This document shows, in pieces, positions 23,001 to 33,750 of a DNA stretch of 64,000 bases. The stretch is from Cristatella mucedo (Eukaryota > Bryozoa > Phylactolaemata > Cristatellidae), in NCBI GenBank assembly GCA_009760855.2, contig WPIO01000016.1, positions 2,844,001 through 2,908,000 on the forward strand, read 5' to 3'. Below the pieces are notes generated by a model. That model ran no database searches. It had not been told where the DNA came from and saw only the letters and a program-made list of their open reading frames with translations. Each line of letters opens with the position of its first letter. The stretch's first letter is position 1. Both the position numbers and the translations under genes were made by a program.

Positions 23001-24770
23001 TCGGTGGTGTCCACCGAATCCTCCTAGCGCTGCCTCGTCCTGCTCCGTCCATCGCCGGTGAGCAGCCCGCCCTCCTCCCCTGCTTTCAGAGAAACGAGTC
23101 CAACGGCGTCGAAGCGCGGAGCCGGAGGAAAGACCAAGAGACCAAGAGCGAGCGTCGCTCGACTCTTAAATACTTAGCTGAGACAATGGGGCAAGAGCGG
23201 CCCAATCCCACGGCCCATTACGGTAAAGAATTAATACCGTCACTAGGCCACTGGAAGGGCACCACTGTCCAGCTTGAATGGCGAATGGGTTCCACACGAT
23301 TCTTTCTTGGAACGAGTGAAGGCGGAGGTTGACAGGCCAGCCAACGTTATTCAGCAGCTTCCGCTGGTATCGGACCAATTCTAAAGGCCGAATCGCCACC
23401 GCTGGTCTCAGAGCTTCCTGGCTTGCTCTTAAGCTCTTGCTCTCTAACCGCACTGGCGCTCCTCTCTGGCTCACTGCTCCAGGACAAAGGAGTTCTTGCC
23501 CACCGCCGAACAGCTCTTCTTCGCGCTAAAATTCGGCCAAGGCCAGCAGGGCGCTACACTACGAAGAACGCCGAAGGAACCGCCGGGAATCTGAGGCCAA
23601 CAAGTTCGACGAGTTCGACTTCAAGGCGTTCCAAAAACCCAGTAAGGCTAGCACTGTTTCTTATGTTCCAAACCCCGAGTACCTCATAGCGTCGTCGCAG
23701 CTACTTTTTTTCGACGTGTGAATTCTCGCTTGAAGACATCAAACAGGAGTCATCAGGCATCAGGCTCTCGATTTGACTTCTTTGCTTTCGGAGCAAGACC
23801 AAGGAAGGCCTCTGCTGGGCGATTCAAAGGGATGCTATCCAGAACTTCTGTGGACACAGCAACAAGACCGCTCACTGCAGGTGGTACTCGGGTCACGTTG
23901 CCCCCAATACTTCAACCGAGTGCTTTGAGGGCTCTCCTTGACAACCCAACTGCATGGCAGCAGATGATGTATGTAGATATTGATATATAGATGTTAATGT
24001 TATAGATAGAAATACATATATTATTTATAGATATATAGCGATATTGAGGCAGATCCGAATCCAGAAGTGCGAATCGCAAGCAGCCAGCCTGCGGGCCCGA
24101 CTATTTTGTTCATTTTGCGCCAACCTTTATGCCGGCAAGAAAGAGCTCTGCTGCGCAGCCCAAAGAAAGAGCCCGCTGGGCAGCATCGCAGCGCAGCTAG
24201 CTACCCTGCGTCCTCGCTGCCCGAGAGCGAAGCCCGAGGACGCAGAGTCGATGGCGCCGCCAGCTGAAAGCCTTCCCAGGAGTGCCAACCGGCTGCCCGG
24301 AAACGGCAGGCTCCACTTGGCCAAATGGCGACACGCCGAGCGTACCGCTTGAGTTTGAGAAGGATGCACTTGAGGTCCACCTCGAGTGCATCCTTCCCAA
24401 ACTTCAGCAGGACCTAGTCGTCTTTCGGTCGTCTACGATTGTTTCTCGGAAGCACGTCCTTGTTGCCGCGTCCCTCTATCGAACGAGCTCGCACAGATGG
24501 CGCCGTCGGTCGCTTTCGTCGGTGGCAATTTTATGCTCGTCTATGGCGACCCGAATAGCCTGTGCACCGAACGAGGTGCCGAGTCTGAGTCGAGACTGTT
24601 CGAAATCTGCCCACTGGTTCATGTGGAAAAGTTACGCCCTAGCTGTTTCCAACTTGCCAGTAAAAAAGATGTCGAGCGATGCAATTGAACTATTGGCGAC
24701 CTTCTACAAATAAGTTTACAAATAATATATTACTACATTGTTTTTATATAGTTTTACATTAATTATTATA
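23001..24770. other. Unassigned interval, possibly retroelement gag-derived
   Basis: Open stretches on the plus strand (23,550-23,690 reading HYEERRRNRRESEANKFDEF; 24,282-24,713) suggest once-coding DNA, but no domain is recognisable and frames break. A hairpin lies at 24,359-24,396. AT-rich DNA occupies 23,970-24,045 and 24,710-24,775. Confidence 0.35.
24359..24396. repeat. Near-perfect 18-bp inverted repeat, 2-nt loop
   Basis: gaaggatgcacttgaggt, cc, acctcgagtgcatccttc: 17 of 18 positions pair. Confidence 0.93.
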
Positions 24771-24919
24771 TATTAGGGCGACCTCCGAGTACTTTGTCGT
24801 CCAGATTAGCAGGACTGGTATTCACGTGTTCCTAACGTATGCTTGGCATGTAACACCTCGAGACGTCAACTACTCAGTCGTCGCCATGCAGCGTTAGCGA
24901 GAATATCGCCCAGACAGCT

Positions 24920-25140
24920 CCGATATCTACTCACTACCTCAACGGCTCTCCTGACTCTGCTACACCTCCCAACTTTCCCATTGTTGCGTGAGATCAAGTC
25001 TGTTGGCTACCGTACGCGCTCCAAGAGTCGCTTAGGCTGCGCTTAGAGTGCGCTATGCAAAACTCTCCTTCGTAACACCTACATAGTCTTTGTGGCCTTT
25101 TGGAGTTACAGACGGAGATACATTACATTACCACACCGAC
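24920..25140 (+). mobile_element. Non-LTR retrotransposon 3' end (family 2)
   Basis: Carries the family-2 3' tail: 'tctcctgactctgctac', 'gttgcgtgagatcaa', 'cgcttaggctgcg', 'gagttacagacggagata'. Other copies are at 36.0, 40.8, 47.1, 51.3, 52.8 and 58.2 kb. Confidence 0.8.
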
Positions 25141-25549
25141 TACAATAACTAGCAATCACAATGGCTAGCAATCCGTAGAGAACAATAGCATGCAACCACA
25201 CAGCAGACAACCACAGCAGACAGCCACAGAACACAACCACAACAGGTAGCTTTGAATAGTGCGGAAATCGTTTCGAACAGACTTACGACAGACGTGGCCA
25301 AAAACTTATACATGCAACAAGCTCGGCAATGGAGTGTGCAAACTAGGACATTTTAATTTGTGCTTTTTCAAGAAAGAGAGACAGTGTGGCTGCGGACCTG
25401 GCAAGGATCAACTGGTCTCAGCGCTAAATTTAACCTCACTGTCGAGGCCCGTTTGTCGTTTAATGCAAGGTCAGCGATCTTTCGTATCTAATAAAATATG
25501 GAATGGAAAACCCTTTATTTTACACTGTGATAATGTTTTTCTTTAAAGA

Positions 25550-25772
25550 AAGGAAACAGCTGACAGATGATGAGCACACACTTAAGAATAATCGGGATAA
25601 CAGTAATGACGCACATCAATCACGCTCCGAAAAGGATCGTTTGGAGGCTGCACATGCTTTGCACGACATTTTCTGCATGCTACCAGAATCGGCTCGTCCA
25701 GCTGTTGATTTGACTGCAAACGACAGCCTATCACCATCTGCTACCATTGGATCCGGGACTAATGAGCCGTGA
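25550..25772 (+). CDS. Candidate terminal exon of unknown protein
   Basis: An open frame from a possible acceptor (tttctttaaag, 25,537-25,548) runs to TGA at 25,770-25,772 and contains a charged EKDRLEAAHALHDIF stretch of plausible coding composition. No family recognised, no partner exon located. It may be chance. Confidence 0.25.
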
Positions 25773-26011
25773 GGCATTGAACCGGGTCGATACTCTGCCT
25801 ATGCCAACTATGCAGGCTATGTCACGAGCGATCAAACCTCCAGTATGGCTGCGTGACTAAATGACTGATTGAATCCGCATGCCATAGTTAGGAGAAAAGC
25901 AGAGGGGGAGAAGCTGAGAAATTACATTGGTGAAGGCTGAAGGGTGAAGGCTGGAGAGGTTCCCGTTTGTTGTAAACAAAGGTTTGTCTTTAAATGAATA
26001 GTAAGCGAATC

Positions 26012-26178
26012 CAAGCTGATTGAACAGCCTCTTTTTGTATAGCGACAGAAGAGCCTTTACGGCTATCACCACCGCTTGCAGTGGCGATAAAGGATCGCCC
26101 AGCAGCACAGGAATCGAACCCACGACCTCGGGACCGAGGTTGTGAAAGCAACCACCTTGCCTAATGTGCCATCACGGC
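26012..26178 (-). mobile_element. tRNA-like SINE, type B (copy 3, best preserved)
   Basis: On the minus strand: TGGCACATTAGGCAAGG resembles an A box, then GGTCGTGGGTTCGATTCC holds a B box (GGTTCGATTCC). The body follows with GGCGATCCTTTATCGCCACTG and ends in AGAGGCTGTTCAATC. The head is tRNA-like but not a foldable intact tRNA. Confidence 0.75.
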
Positions 26179-26179
26179 A

Positions 26180-27714
26180 ATGCGGTGCTCTATTACACTT
26201 CTTCAGACTCGTCCTATTACAGAGTTTGCCGCATATGACGTTCCTGTTGAGTTTTGTTGCACCTTTTTAGCACTGAATCGCTTCCTTTTTTGCTCGCTTG
26301 TCTCGCTGCTGTCTTCGCTAGGTAAACTTAAAATCTGCTGACTTAGCTCCCTGTTTATCGCTCCCAATTCGTTGCTGCGACAACTTGCTGATCTAAAATG
26401 ACAAATGGAAAGCATAGCTCCGTCAAGGTTCACAGGCAGTTTCTATTCACGCTTGTCCACCATTTACCAAACAAAGGCGGGTAGCTACTCGACTTCTGAT
26501 TGTTCAGGCAACTTTCCAATATGGCAACTCAGCCGGTCTATGCGGGAGTAGGAAAGCACCGGTAACGGTTTTGGTGACAGTTAGCAGACAGACCAGTTAG
26601 CTGAGAAGAGAGACCGAGCCGCTGGAACGATATGAAGAAAAGTCGTCGACGACAGGTCGGCCATTGTTCGTCTGTCCCTCGTGGATTGGAGTCGCGGCAT
26701 AGGCAGGAGTCCGAAAATAGAAAACAGTACTCTACACCAAGCTCCAGGATCCGGCAGGCGCCTCAGAAAACCACAAGCTAGCTTTAACTGTAGCGATATC
26801 AATCTAAAGCTAGCTACCTCCTTCACAGTGCTCTTGCGATCAAGTCTGCACTTTCAAGCCGGCGTTCGCTTCGACTGATAGCACATCCTTGCACTTGCAA
26901 GGAGGCTAGATGCGATTTCATTAACGCCCGTGACTGCTAGGCTATATCCTATTTGTATTTTGTATTTAGCTTGCCCGTGAGTTTGCAATGTTGCGTAGGC
27001 GCAAGTATGCAGGATTGACTGCGGACGATGAAAGATCATTTTGGAGCTGGACACCTATATCATGGCAAGAGGCAAGCAGACAAATCAGGCTAGGTTTTGG
27101 AGGTTTAAACTTCCAGTGTCACTGCAACATGCTAGAGGCGAAAGACAGCATTTTGGGATCAAATCACAGGCCCAGCTCAGGGTATTCTACGTAGATGGCA
27201 GCTTTCATTATGCTCGGTGATTATATCGTGACCTGAGAACTTGGTCGCTTGTAAAAAAGTGGGCGTCACAAAGGTGCATTGCATAACCCTTACTTTTAGG
27301 ACTCGGAAGAATTTAAGCTGCGCACATATGAGCTCTGAAATCTCCATGGCGATAGGACCTTAGTCACTGCACAACTCTGCCTGAGCTGCTAAGCGAGATG
27401 ATTGGCACTCAAGTTGGACCTTGTCGTCTATGGTATACAACGTTACTAATAAGCAGAACTAAAAGCGACTCGCCCTAAGTAAGCTATAATATGAAGGTAG
27501 TTGCAGCTGCTGTATGACGTTGACTCAAGGGAGGGATTTACTTTAAGTCCGGACATAACTAAACTTTCATTTCGTCTTAAAATAAGAAAATCTCTTTCTA
27601 CGCACTTTATCCATGCCAAAAATGGCATGCTAATTGGTTATTATGGGTACAATCGGCACTGTTAACACACAGAGGATAATTGACGCGGACTGAGCAATTT
27701 CCGCGAGGAACTGG
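26180..27714. other. No recognisable gene
   Basis: Short frames on both strands without known motifs; nothing repeats elsewhere in the window as far as I can see. Confidence 0.45.
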
Positions 27715-28330
27715 ATGCATTTTTGCTTCTCTTAAAATGTGATCGAGTCGGATAATGGGTTGGCCTCAATTGGGAGCAAGTTCCAGGCTTTGGGAGCATA
27801 CGAACTAAACGCGCCATTTTTCAAAGGAGTATAGGTTTGGATGGAGGCACAGCCAAACGACTAGAGTCAGAAGAGGAGGATGTTCGTATAGGTAGCCGTA
27901 GTAAGACGATTAAGGAAACATAAAAGTGAAAAGAAAAAATCAAAAATTAAAAGACATTGAAGTTGATTCTGCTTGATTTGAAGTCTACAAACGTCGGCGC
28001 AATTTACAGCTGCGAGTTCACGACAGCGCAGCCTGGCTGCGGAGTTTCGCACAGCTTTCTAACTGCAGGGAAAGCTGTGCGAGCTACGAGCTGCAAGTTA
28101 CTGAGTCACGGCTGGATGTCGCGCAAGCGACAACGGACCGGCTGAGCCGTGGTATCCTTGCCTAAGCAGGCCCGAGTCTTGGCAATGTATGTCACTAGCC
28201 TTAATGCAGGCTAGAAAAGTTGATAGTGGAGCTGATGTGGCCATCGAGAGCGATCAGTACGATCAATTGTTGAAAGTCAACGATTCAACACCCATGATGC
28301 ATTTCAATAGTCCGGGCTTACTATCGCTAA
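27715..28330 (-). mobile_element. Non-LTR retrotransposon fragment (family 1, copy E), badly decayed
   Basis: Shared landmarks with other family-1 copies: 'ttccaggctttgggagcatacgaacta' type wording at 27,780, 'gcccgagtcttggcaatgt' at 28,168, 'agctgatgtggccatcgag' at 28,230. Confidence 0.75.
28047..28082. repeat. Perfect 13-bp inverted repeat, 10-nt loop
   Basis: tcgcacagctttc pairs with gaaagctgtgcga. It sits inside non-LTR copy E at a place where other copies have no such inverted repeat. Confidence 0.9.
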
Positions 28331-29560
28331 TAAATGCGCGTTGGGAAAGCTTCCAACTCTGCTAGAAAATTAAAGGCTGGTACCCTCCTTAAGTCCCAAG
28401 TTGAAATATCATTAACTCCCCAAAACTAGCTTACTTTTTGAGCAAGTCCGGCACAGTCACTGACGGCACGCTTGCAATATGCCTGTTGAGATCTCGATAG
28501 GATAGTAGCTCAAGAAGGTGCAATCGTAATAAAGGCCCTGACAAAAAAGGGCGTGGAGAGATCATATGCAAGTTGCAGCCTGCAAGGTGCACTCTCATGA
28601 TTTAACTTGAAAACGCCATGCTTTTCCCACCTTCGGTAAGCGATGGACGTACAATTATAGAACAAAATAAGCTCTTTTAGATTATTCACTAGGGGGTTGC
28701 TATAAAGTCAATATAAATATGAAAACGGTCAGCACGTTTTTACAGTACGTTCAGAACACCTACTTCATACTGATTCGCTACTCGGCGAATGACGAATAGT
28801 TTCGTAATGAAATTAGATTTATCTTCGTTTAATATATATGGTAATATATCTATAAGGAAATTAATAAATATCATTTTGAAAAAGCTTTCATGTTTCCTCC
28901 CATACAGACTCTGCTCCATAAACTAAGAACTCGAAGCTTGGCAGTCTCTGAAGAAGGCTCACCAGCTCGGTCGGCGGATAATCAAACCCGCCTTCTTGAG
29001 CAAAGTTTGAGCTTTCCGCGATCTGCGACGTGTGCAAGCTAAATTGACAGTACGTGTAGAGCAGTTACAATAAACCCGTGGTCTTAACCCCGCCAACGTG
29101 AATCGGCGAGTCTTCGCAGCGATGAATGCAGAGCAACAAGAAAGAGCACAGCGAGCAGAATTAAAGCATGTCTATCGCTGACAGCGACGAGAGAAAACGA
29201 GCAGCAGAGGAAGCCGCTCGGTGACTCAGCTGCCAAAACTCAGCGGAAACTACGAAGAAGAATCGTGCGACAAACTCTACTCGATGAAGAGAGAGGAGAA
29301 GAAGAAGAAGAAGAAGAAGACAAAATCCGTCAAAGCTGAGCCTGCGCATCACTTGTGACGAGGTCGAAAGCGGAATGAGACTGCAGGTACGATTCGAGCA
29401 CTTGGCCACCCAGGCCGGGCTGGCATTGCCAATCAAGTGGGCAACGCCACCCAGCTCCAGGCTAGGCGGGAAACTACGCCAGCGGACGCACAGACCGGAA
29501 GAGGCACCGGAATGGAAAGCTGAAACCCGCGGCCATTGTTCGCGCGCATAAGCTAATAAT
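28331..29560. other. Unassigned interval
   Basis: AT-rich to about 28,900, then more GC-rich with a purine tract of GAA repeats at 29,290-29,322. A plus-strand open stretch at about 29,330-29,550 shows no recognisable domain. Confidence 0.4.
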
Positions 29561-30140
29561 TGTAATAATACTAATAATAATGCACTCGACAAAGCGCCCT
29601 CAGAGAACTCAATATCTTTCTAGTTGCTTTACATTTGCCGCAAAGGGAAACGCGATTGAATGGTGAGTAATATCGTACTTGATAAACAACATGAATAACA
29701 TGGTTAGGGGTGACATGCACAGGGTCAGAATGCAAGTGTGGCTAGTGGCAGCATGCACAGTGTCAGCACGCATAAGCACATGAACGACGAATCACAGGGA
29801 CCCACCAAATGCTGTCCTAAATAGGTGTGTTTTTAAGTTCTATATAAATGTGGCCAAGTCAGGGGGTGTTCTGACACAAGTCGGGAGTGAGTTCCAGGCT
29901 TTAGGAGCATACGAACTAAATGCACGATATCCAAAGGATTTGAGGTTTGTTGGAGGTATTGGTAAACTGTTGGATTCCAAAAAGCGGGTGGTACGATGCT
30001 TGGCCTGATGGGGAAGTAGATCTGAGAGATAGGCTGGAGCGAAAGAATGAAGTAACCTAAAAGTGAGCGACAAAACCTTGAAGTCGATCCGTTGCTTGAC
30101 TGGTGGCCAGTGCAGGTCGGTGAGAGGTGGTGTGATGTGA
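29560..30140 (-). mobile_element. Non-LTR retrotransposon fragment (family 1, copy F)
   Basis: Begins (minus-strand 3' end) with 'aataatgcactcgacaaagc' and the family tail; encodes [36 protein letters not shown] and KAWNSLP on the minus strand. Confidence 0.88.
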
Positions 30141-30325
30141 CAGGTCGTGGGAATTAGAAAGTTGATACTAATTTCGTACAGGTCGTGGTCACATTTCGCA
30201 AACGGCAATTCTTTATTCCAAGACGTAATAGCACAAAGGCTGCACCAACCGCTGCTGCATGAATGAGGCAGCGGAATCAGTCAGTCGACCTTGACTTTAC
30301 TCTCGGCTGGCGGAACTGCTTGTAG

Positions 30326-30535
30326 GAGCCCACAGACGGACATAGCTGCCGCCGAGTATTTCGTCGTCGTCACCAAGGTTACAAGGTGCTCACTCATGCA
30401 AAGGATGGCACGCATGTTTCGTGGCTACGTAACTCGACTCGGTCCGACGTTTTCATAGCTCGTGCTGCCCTCGGCGATTTCGAGAACGGCTCTATCGGAA
30501 GATACATACATCAAACTCGTCCTCAAGTCTTCTAA
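30326..30535 (+). CDS. Candidate coding fragment of unknown origin
   Basis: A plus-strand frame of 69 codons, opened by a stop and lacking an ATG at its start, includes GYKVLTHAKDGTHVSWLRN and DVFIARAALGDFENGSIGRY. Composition looks coding. No family recognised; it could be an exon or a transposon piece. Confidence 0.25.
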   Translation, partial: EPTDGHSCRRVFRRRHQGYKVLTHAKDGTHVSWLRNSTRSDVFIARAALGDFENGSIGRYIHQTRPQVF

Positions 30536-31005
30536 CCGCACTTCCACCGAGCTCCGACGAGAGCGCTTCAGCTAATTATTATGAATGGAAATTCAAAAAC
30601 ATTTCTTTCCATGGTCTGTGGAAAACGGGCTCTATGCCTATTCTGTTGTGTGTGCTCTTTGGAGACAGGCATTGTAGCATTTTTTTGTAGTGTAGTGTAT
30701 TACATTGTAGCATCCTCTTAGTATTGTAATGTATGTAGCGTTGCATCCCCTTAGTATTGTAGCGATGAGTTGCTGCTTCGACTCCAGCCATCGCTCTTCT
30801 ACGCTCTGCACCACCACGTCCGAGTGTTTGCTTGTCGCCAAAGTCGTTTTCTTCGAACGCACGCATGGCACATTGCATGCGCGAGTAGTAGGCAAGTCGC
30901 ACGCGGCCTCCGACAAGGGGCCTGGTGGCTGCAGTTTATTTGGAGGGCCTGTTGATAGCATGTTGAACGCGATCGCGGATCGTGCGCGTTTGCATATCGT
31001 CACAA

Positions 31006-31120
<115 letters not shown>

Positions 31121-31574
31121 CCTCCTCTTCCTCCCTTCCTCCGTCTCTCTCACTCCAAGTCTCTGTATTTAATATTCATTTAGTGGCTGGGTAGTTCGAT
31201 CTACATCCACTCATCCATCTTGGGTCGGTACAGCTCCAGTGATCGGCTAACTAGAGTGTACGTATACGTTAGTCTTTCTAACAGCGCTCAATGCCAGGGC
31301 CAGGGCGGCCAGCGAGTGGCGGCGGATCGGCAGCTAGCAACCCTAACTCCTCTGCTCATCCAACCTTTCCATGAACCCCCACCCCGACATGGGTCTCACG
31401 GTTGGCAAGTGGGGGGAGTCTCCTCCACAGGACTACTCAGCTTGACCTCGGCTCACCTCGTACACCACCCTGTCGAGCGCCGACCGGGAAAGACAGAGCT
31501 AAGCACCTCGGCGAGTGTGAATTTGTCACGAAATACTGAGCCTCCAAATCCGATAGCTAGTCACGGCGTTCCCA

Positions 31575-32065
31575 TGGCAATAGCATGGTTAGAGGCAAAA
31601 GCACACAAAGGACGAATCAAACGGACCCGCTAAATGCTGTTATAAATAGATGCATTTTGTTGCTTTTTTCAAATACCGTCGAGTCAGGGATGTAGTGACC
31701 AGCTGGGAATGAGTTCCAGACTTTGAAAGCGTATGAACTACAGGCGCGGTCTCCAAAGAACTTGCAGTGTGTACAATGCGTAGGTAAACGAATTGATACA
31801 GAAAGGCTGGTGGTACGATGCCTAGCCTGGCGGTTGAGTAGCACTAATAGGTAGGCTCGAGCCAGAGAATGAAGATACCTCAAAGTGAGCGACAAAGCCT
31901 TGAAGTCGATGCGCTGATTGACTGGGAGCCAGTGCAGGTCGGCGAGAAGACCGCGGTGTGATGTGGCAATAGCGATGGTCACAACAGTCAAGCCTAGCGG
32001 CGGAGTTTCGCACCAACTTTAAGCGTTTGATTACACAGGCCGGCCACCTCAGTCAGTACTTCATC
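31575..32065 (-). mobile_element. Non-LTR retrotransposon fragment (family 1, copy G)
   Basis: Minus strand encodes [29 protein letters not shown] and KVWNSFP in order; the 3' tail is shortened compared with other copies. Confidence 0.85.
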
Positions 32066-32987
32066 AATCTACCGTCGTTCTTCTCATTTTACGCCACCAC
32101 TTCTAATTTCTGTTCGAGCTCCGCAAGCCGTTCACTACTTGACTTCGAGTGCTAGTCCCCCCCCGTCTGCCGCGTCGCAGACTCATCTGCTCGTCCTCCT
32201 GCTCCGGCCACTAGCTATTGGTCTGCCAACCATCGAGAGGGTGTTTGAGGTTCACTAGCGAACCACTGGTCATTAGTCGCGTTAGGCTGAACTCGGCGCC
32301 GCCTCAGCCAAGCGAACGGCCTGCGCCACACCTTTAGCGTTGAGGCCCCACCGTGAGCCGCCATTTTCGCTTTTCCTCCAACCCAATCGTGCGTTTGATA
32401 TCTCCCAGTACTACGTTTGATACCAGCGCAGGTTAGCAAGCGGGCACAGCGCATGTGCAGAAGGCTAGTTCCCTGGGGTGCAGGGAACTAGCTTGTTAGC
32501 CACAATAAGTCAGGCAGACAATATAGCCACTGATGCACCCTCACGGCGCAGCCAGGGCTGGAACCTTTTATTATCTCCAGCTAGAAAGAACACGCTCACC
32601 TGCCAGGATAAAGTTTCACATGCCCAAGAACGAGAGGTAGCTCTGCGCTGAAGCGTTTGGTCAAAGTAAACGGCGCCAGTTAAGCGTTTCGAATTCGAAG
32701 CTGGCTTGATAGGCTCCGCGGGCCGAACATTCGAGCGTAGCGGTGGCCTAAGGGGACGTTTGCTTTGTGCTGCTTTATTGCTTCCTGCAGACCGCAGGGT
32801 GAATGTGCGGACGCAATTGCTGCACCTTGCTTGCCCGGCTGGTGTACGTGCTGTTGTAGGGGCTCGTGGGCGCGCGACGCCATCGCGACGAAGAGCGAAG
32901 CGCCCACAAGCGAGTCGTGGCGTTGTCGACGACGGCTGTATTATGTGATCTAGAAGCCGTCGTGCGTGCTGCTCCAGAACACGTGGC

Positions 32988-32990
<3 letters not shown>
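32066..32990. other. Unassigned interval with a hairpin
   Basis: No gene supported. The minus strand at about 32,370 reads AAAATGGCGGCTCACGG, a YY1-like/start-like motif, followed by an open frame of about 50 codons to 32,215 with no recognised domain. Confidence 0.35.
32464..32492. repeat. Perfect 12-bp inverted repeat, 5-nt loop
   Basis: gctagttccctg, gggtg, cagggaactagc. Confidence 0.95.

Positions 32991-33042
<52 letters not shown>
32991..33042. repeat. (GA)n microsatellite
   Basis: About 52 bp of GA dinucleotides. Confidence 0.97.
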
Positions 33043-33046
<4 letters not shown>

Positions 33047-33240
33047 AGTGGATAGCGTGCGTGCAGGCCGACGCACAGGTAGAAAGTGAATTACGCGGCA
33101 AGGCACGCGTCATGTGCCGGCAAGGAGCGTTCCCGTTGGGCGGACGGAACGTCGGCTAGGGGCGGAACCACGTGACGGCGATGATACGCCCACACTGTAG
33201 CCAGCCTTGCTGTCGGTCGATATAACTACGTTCTCCGCAG

Positions 33241-33492
33241 AAGGCCTCTAGCTTGCCTCTCTCCGTGCAATGTCCGTGGTGCCTGGAAGAACTGCGACGA
33301 CTGGGCATGCCTGGGCATGCCCTGCACTCGTGTATGAAGCGGGCGCCCAGGGCCTCGCCGCCGCTGCTGCTCGGTACGATAAAGAAAACGCACGTCCTTA
33401 ATGGCCGACACGTCACCTGTTTAATTCCACATACGCTTATGCAGCAAGTGTGGCAAAGGCTTACTGTGTTAATAGGGGCATACTTCAAATAG
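33241..33492 (+). CDS. Candidate exon with a C2HC-type zinc-binding pattern
   Basis: After a possible acceptor (ttctccgcag) the plus frame reads QCPWCLEELRRLGMPGHALH followed by SC, i.e. C-x2-C-x11-H-x4-C, the spacing seen in small ubiquitin-binding (UBZ4-like) fingers. The frame can end at a donor (gtacga, 33,374) or at a stop at 33,490-33,492. No partner exons found, so it remains weak. Confidence 0.25.
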   Translation, partial: KASSLPLSVQCPWCLEELRRLGMPGHALHSCMKRAPRASPPLLLGTIKKTHVLNGRHVTCLIPHTLMQQVWQRLTVLIGAYFK

Positions 33493-33655
33493 CATGGAGG
33501 TAGGGCAACCCTGCACGAGAGGCCACTCCGCTATCTATGCTGCAAGCTCGGAGAGACCAGCGCTGGCCGTTACCCCGATGCAGCGGCTGTCTCGAATAGG
33601 CGATACACAGGGCATGTAAAGCATGCATGTAAACGGCGTGCGCGATTGTTCGGGA

Positions 33656-33750
33656 CTACTTTTTTTCGGGGGAACTTTTTTTTCGGGGGAACTTTTTTTT
33701 CGGGGGAACTTTTTTTCGGGGGAACTTTTTTTTCGGGGGGACTTTCTTCG
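33656..33750. repeat. Minisatellite of about 17 bp, five units
   Basis: The unit 'actttttttcggggga' varies only in T-run and G-run length. Confidence 0.95.

Noticed and set aside
26012-26178. Functional tRNA gene
   Set aside because: A and B boxes are recognisable but no intact cloverleaf can be drawn, and the unit is dispersed as a SINE.
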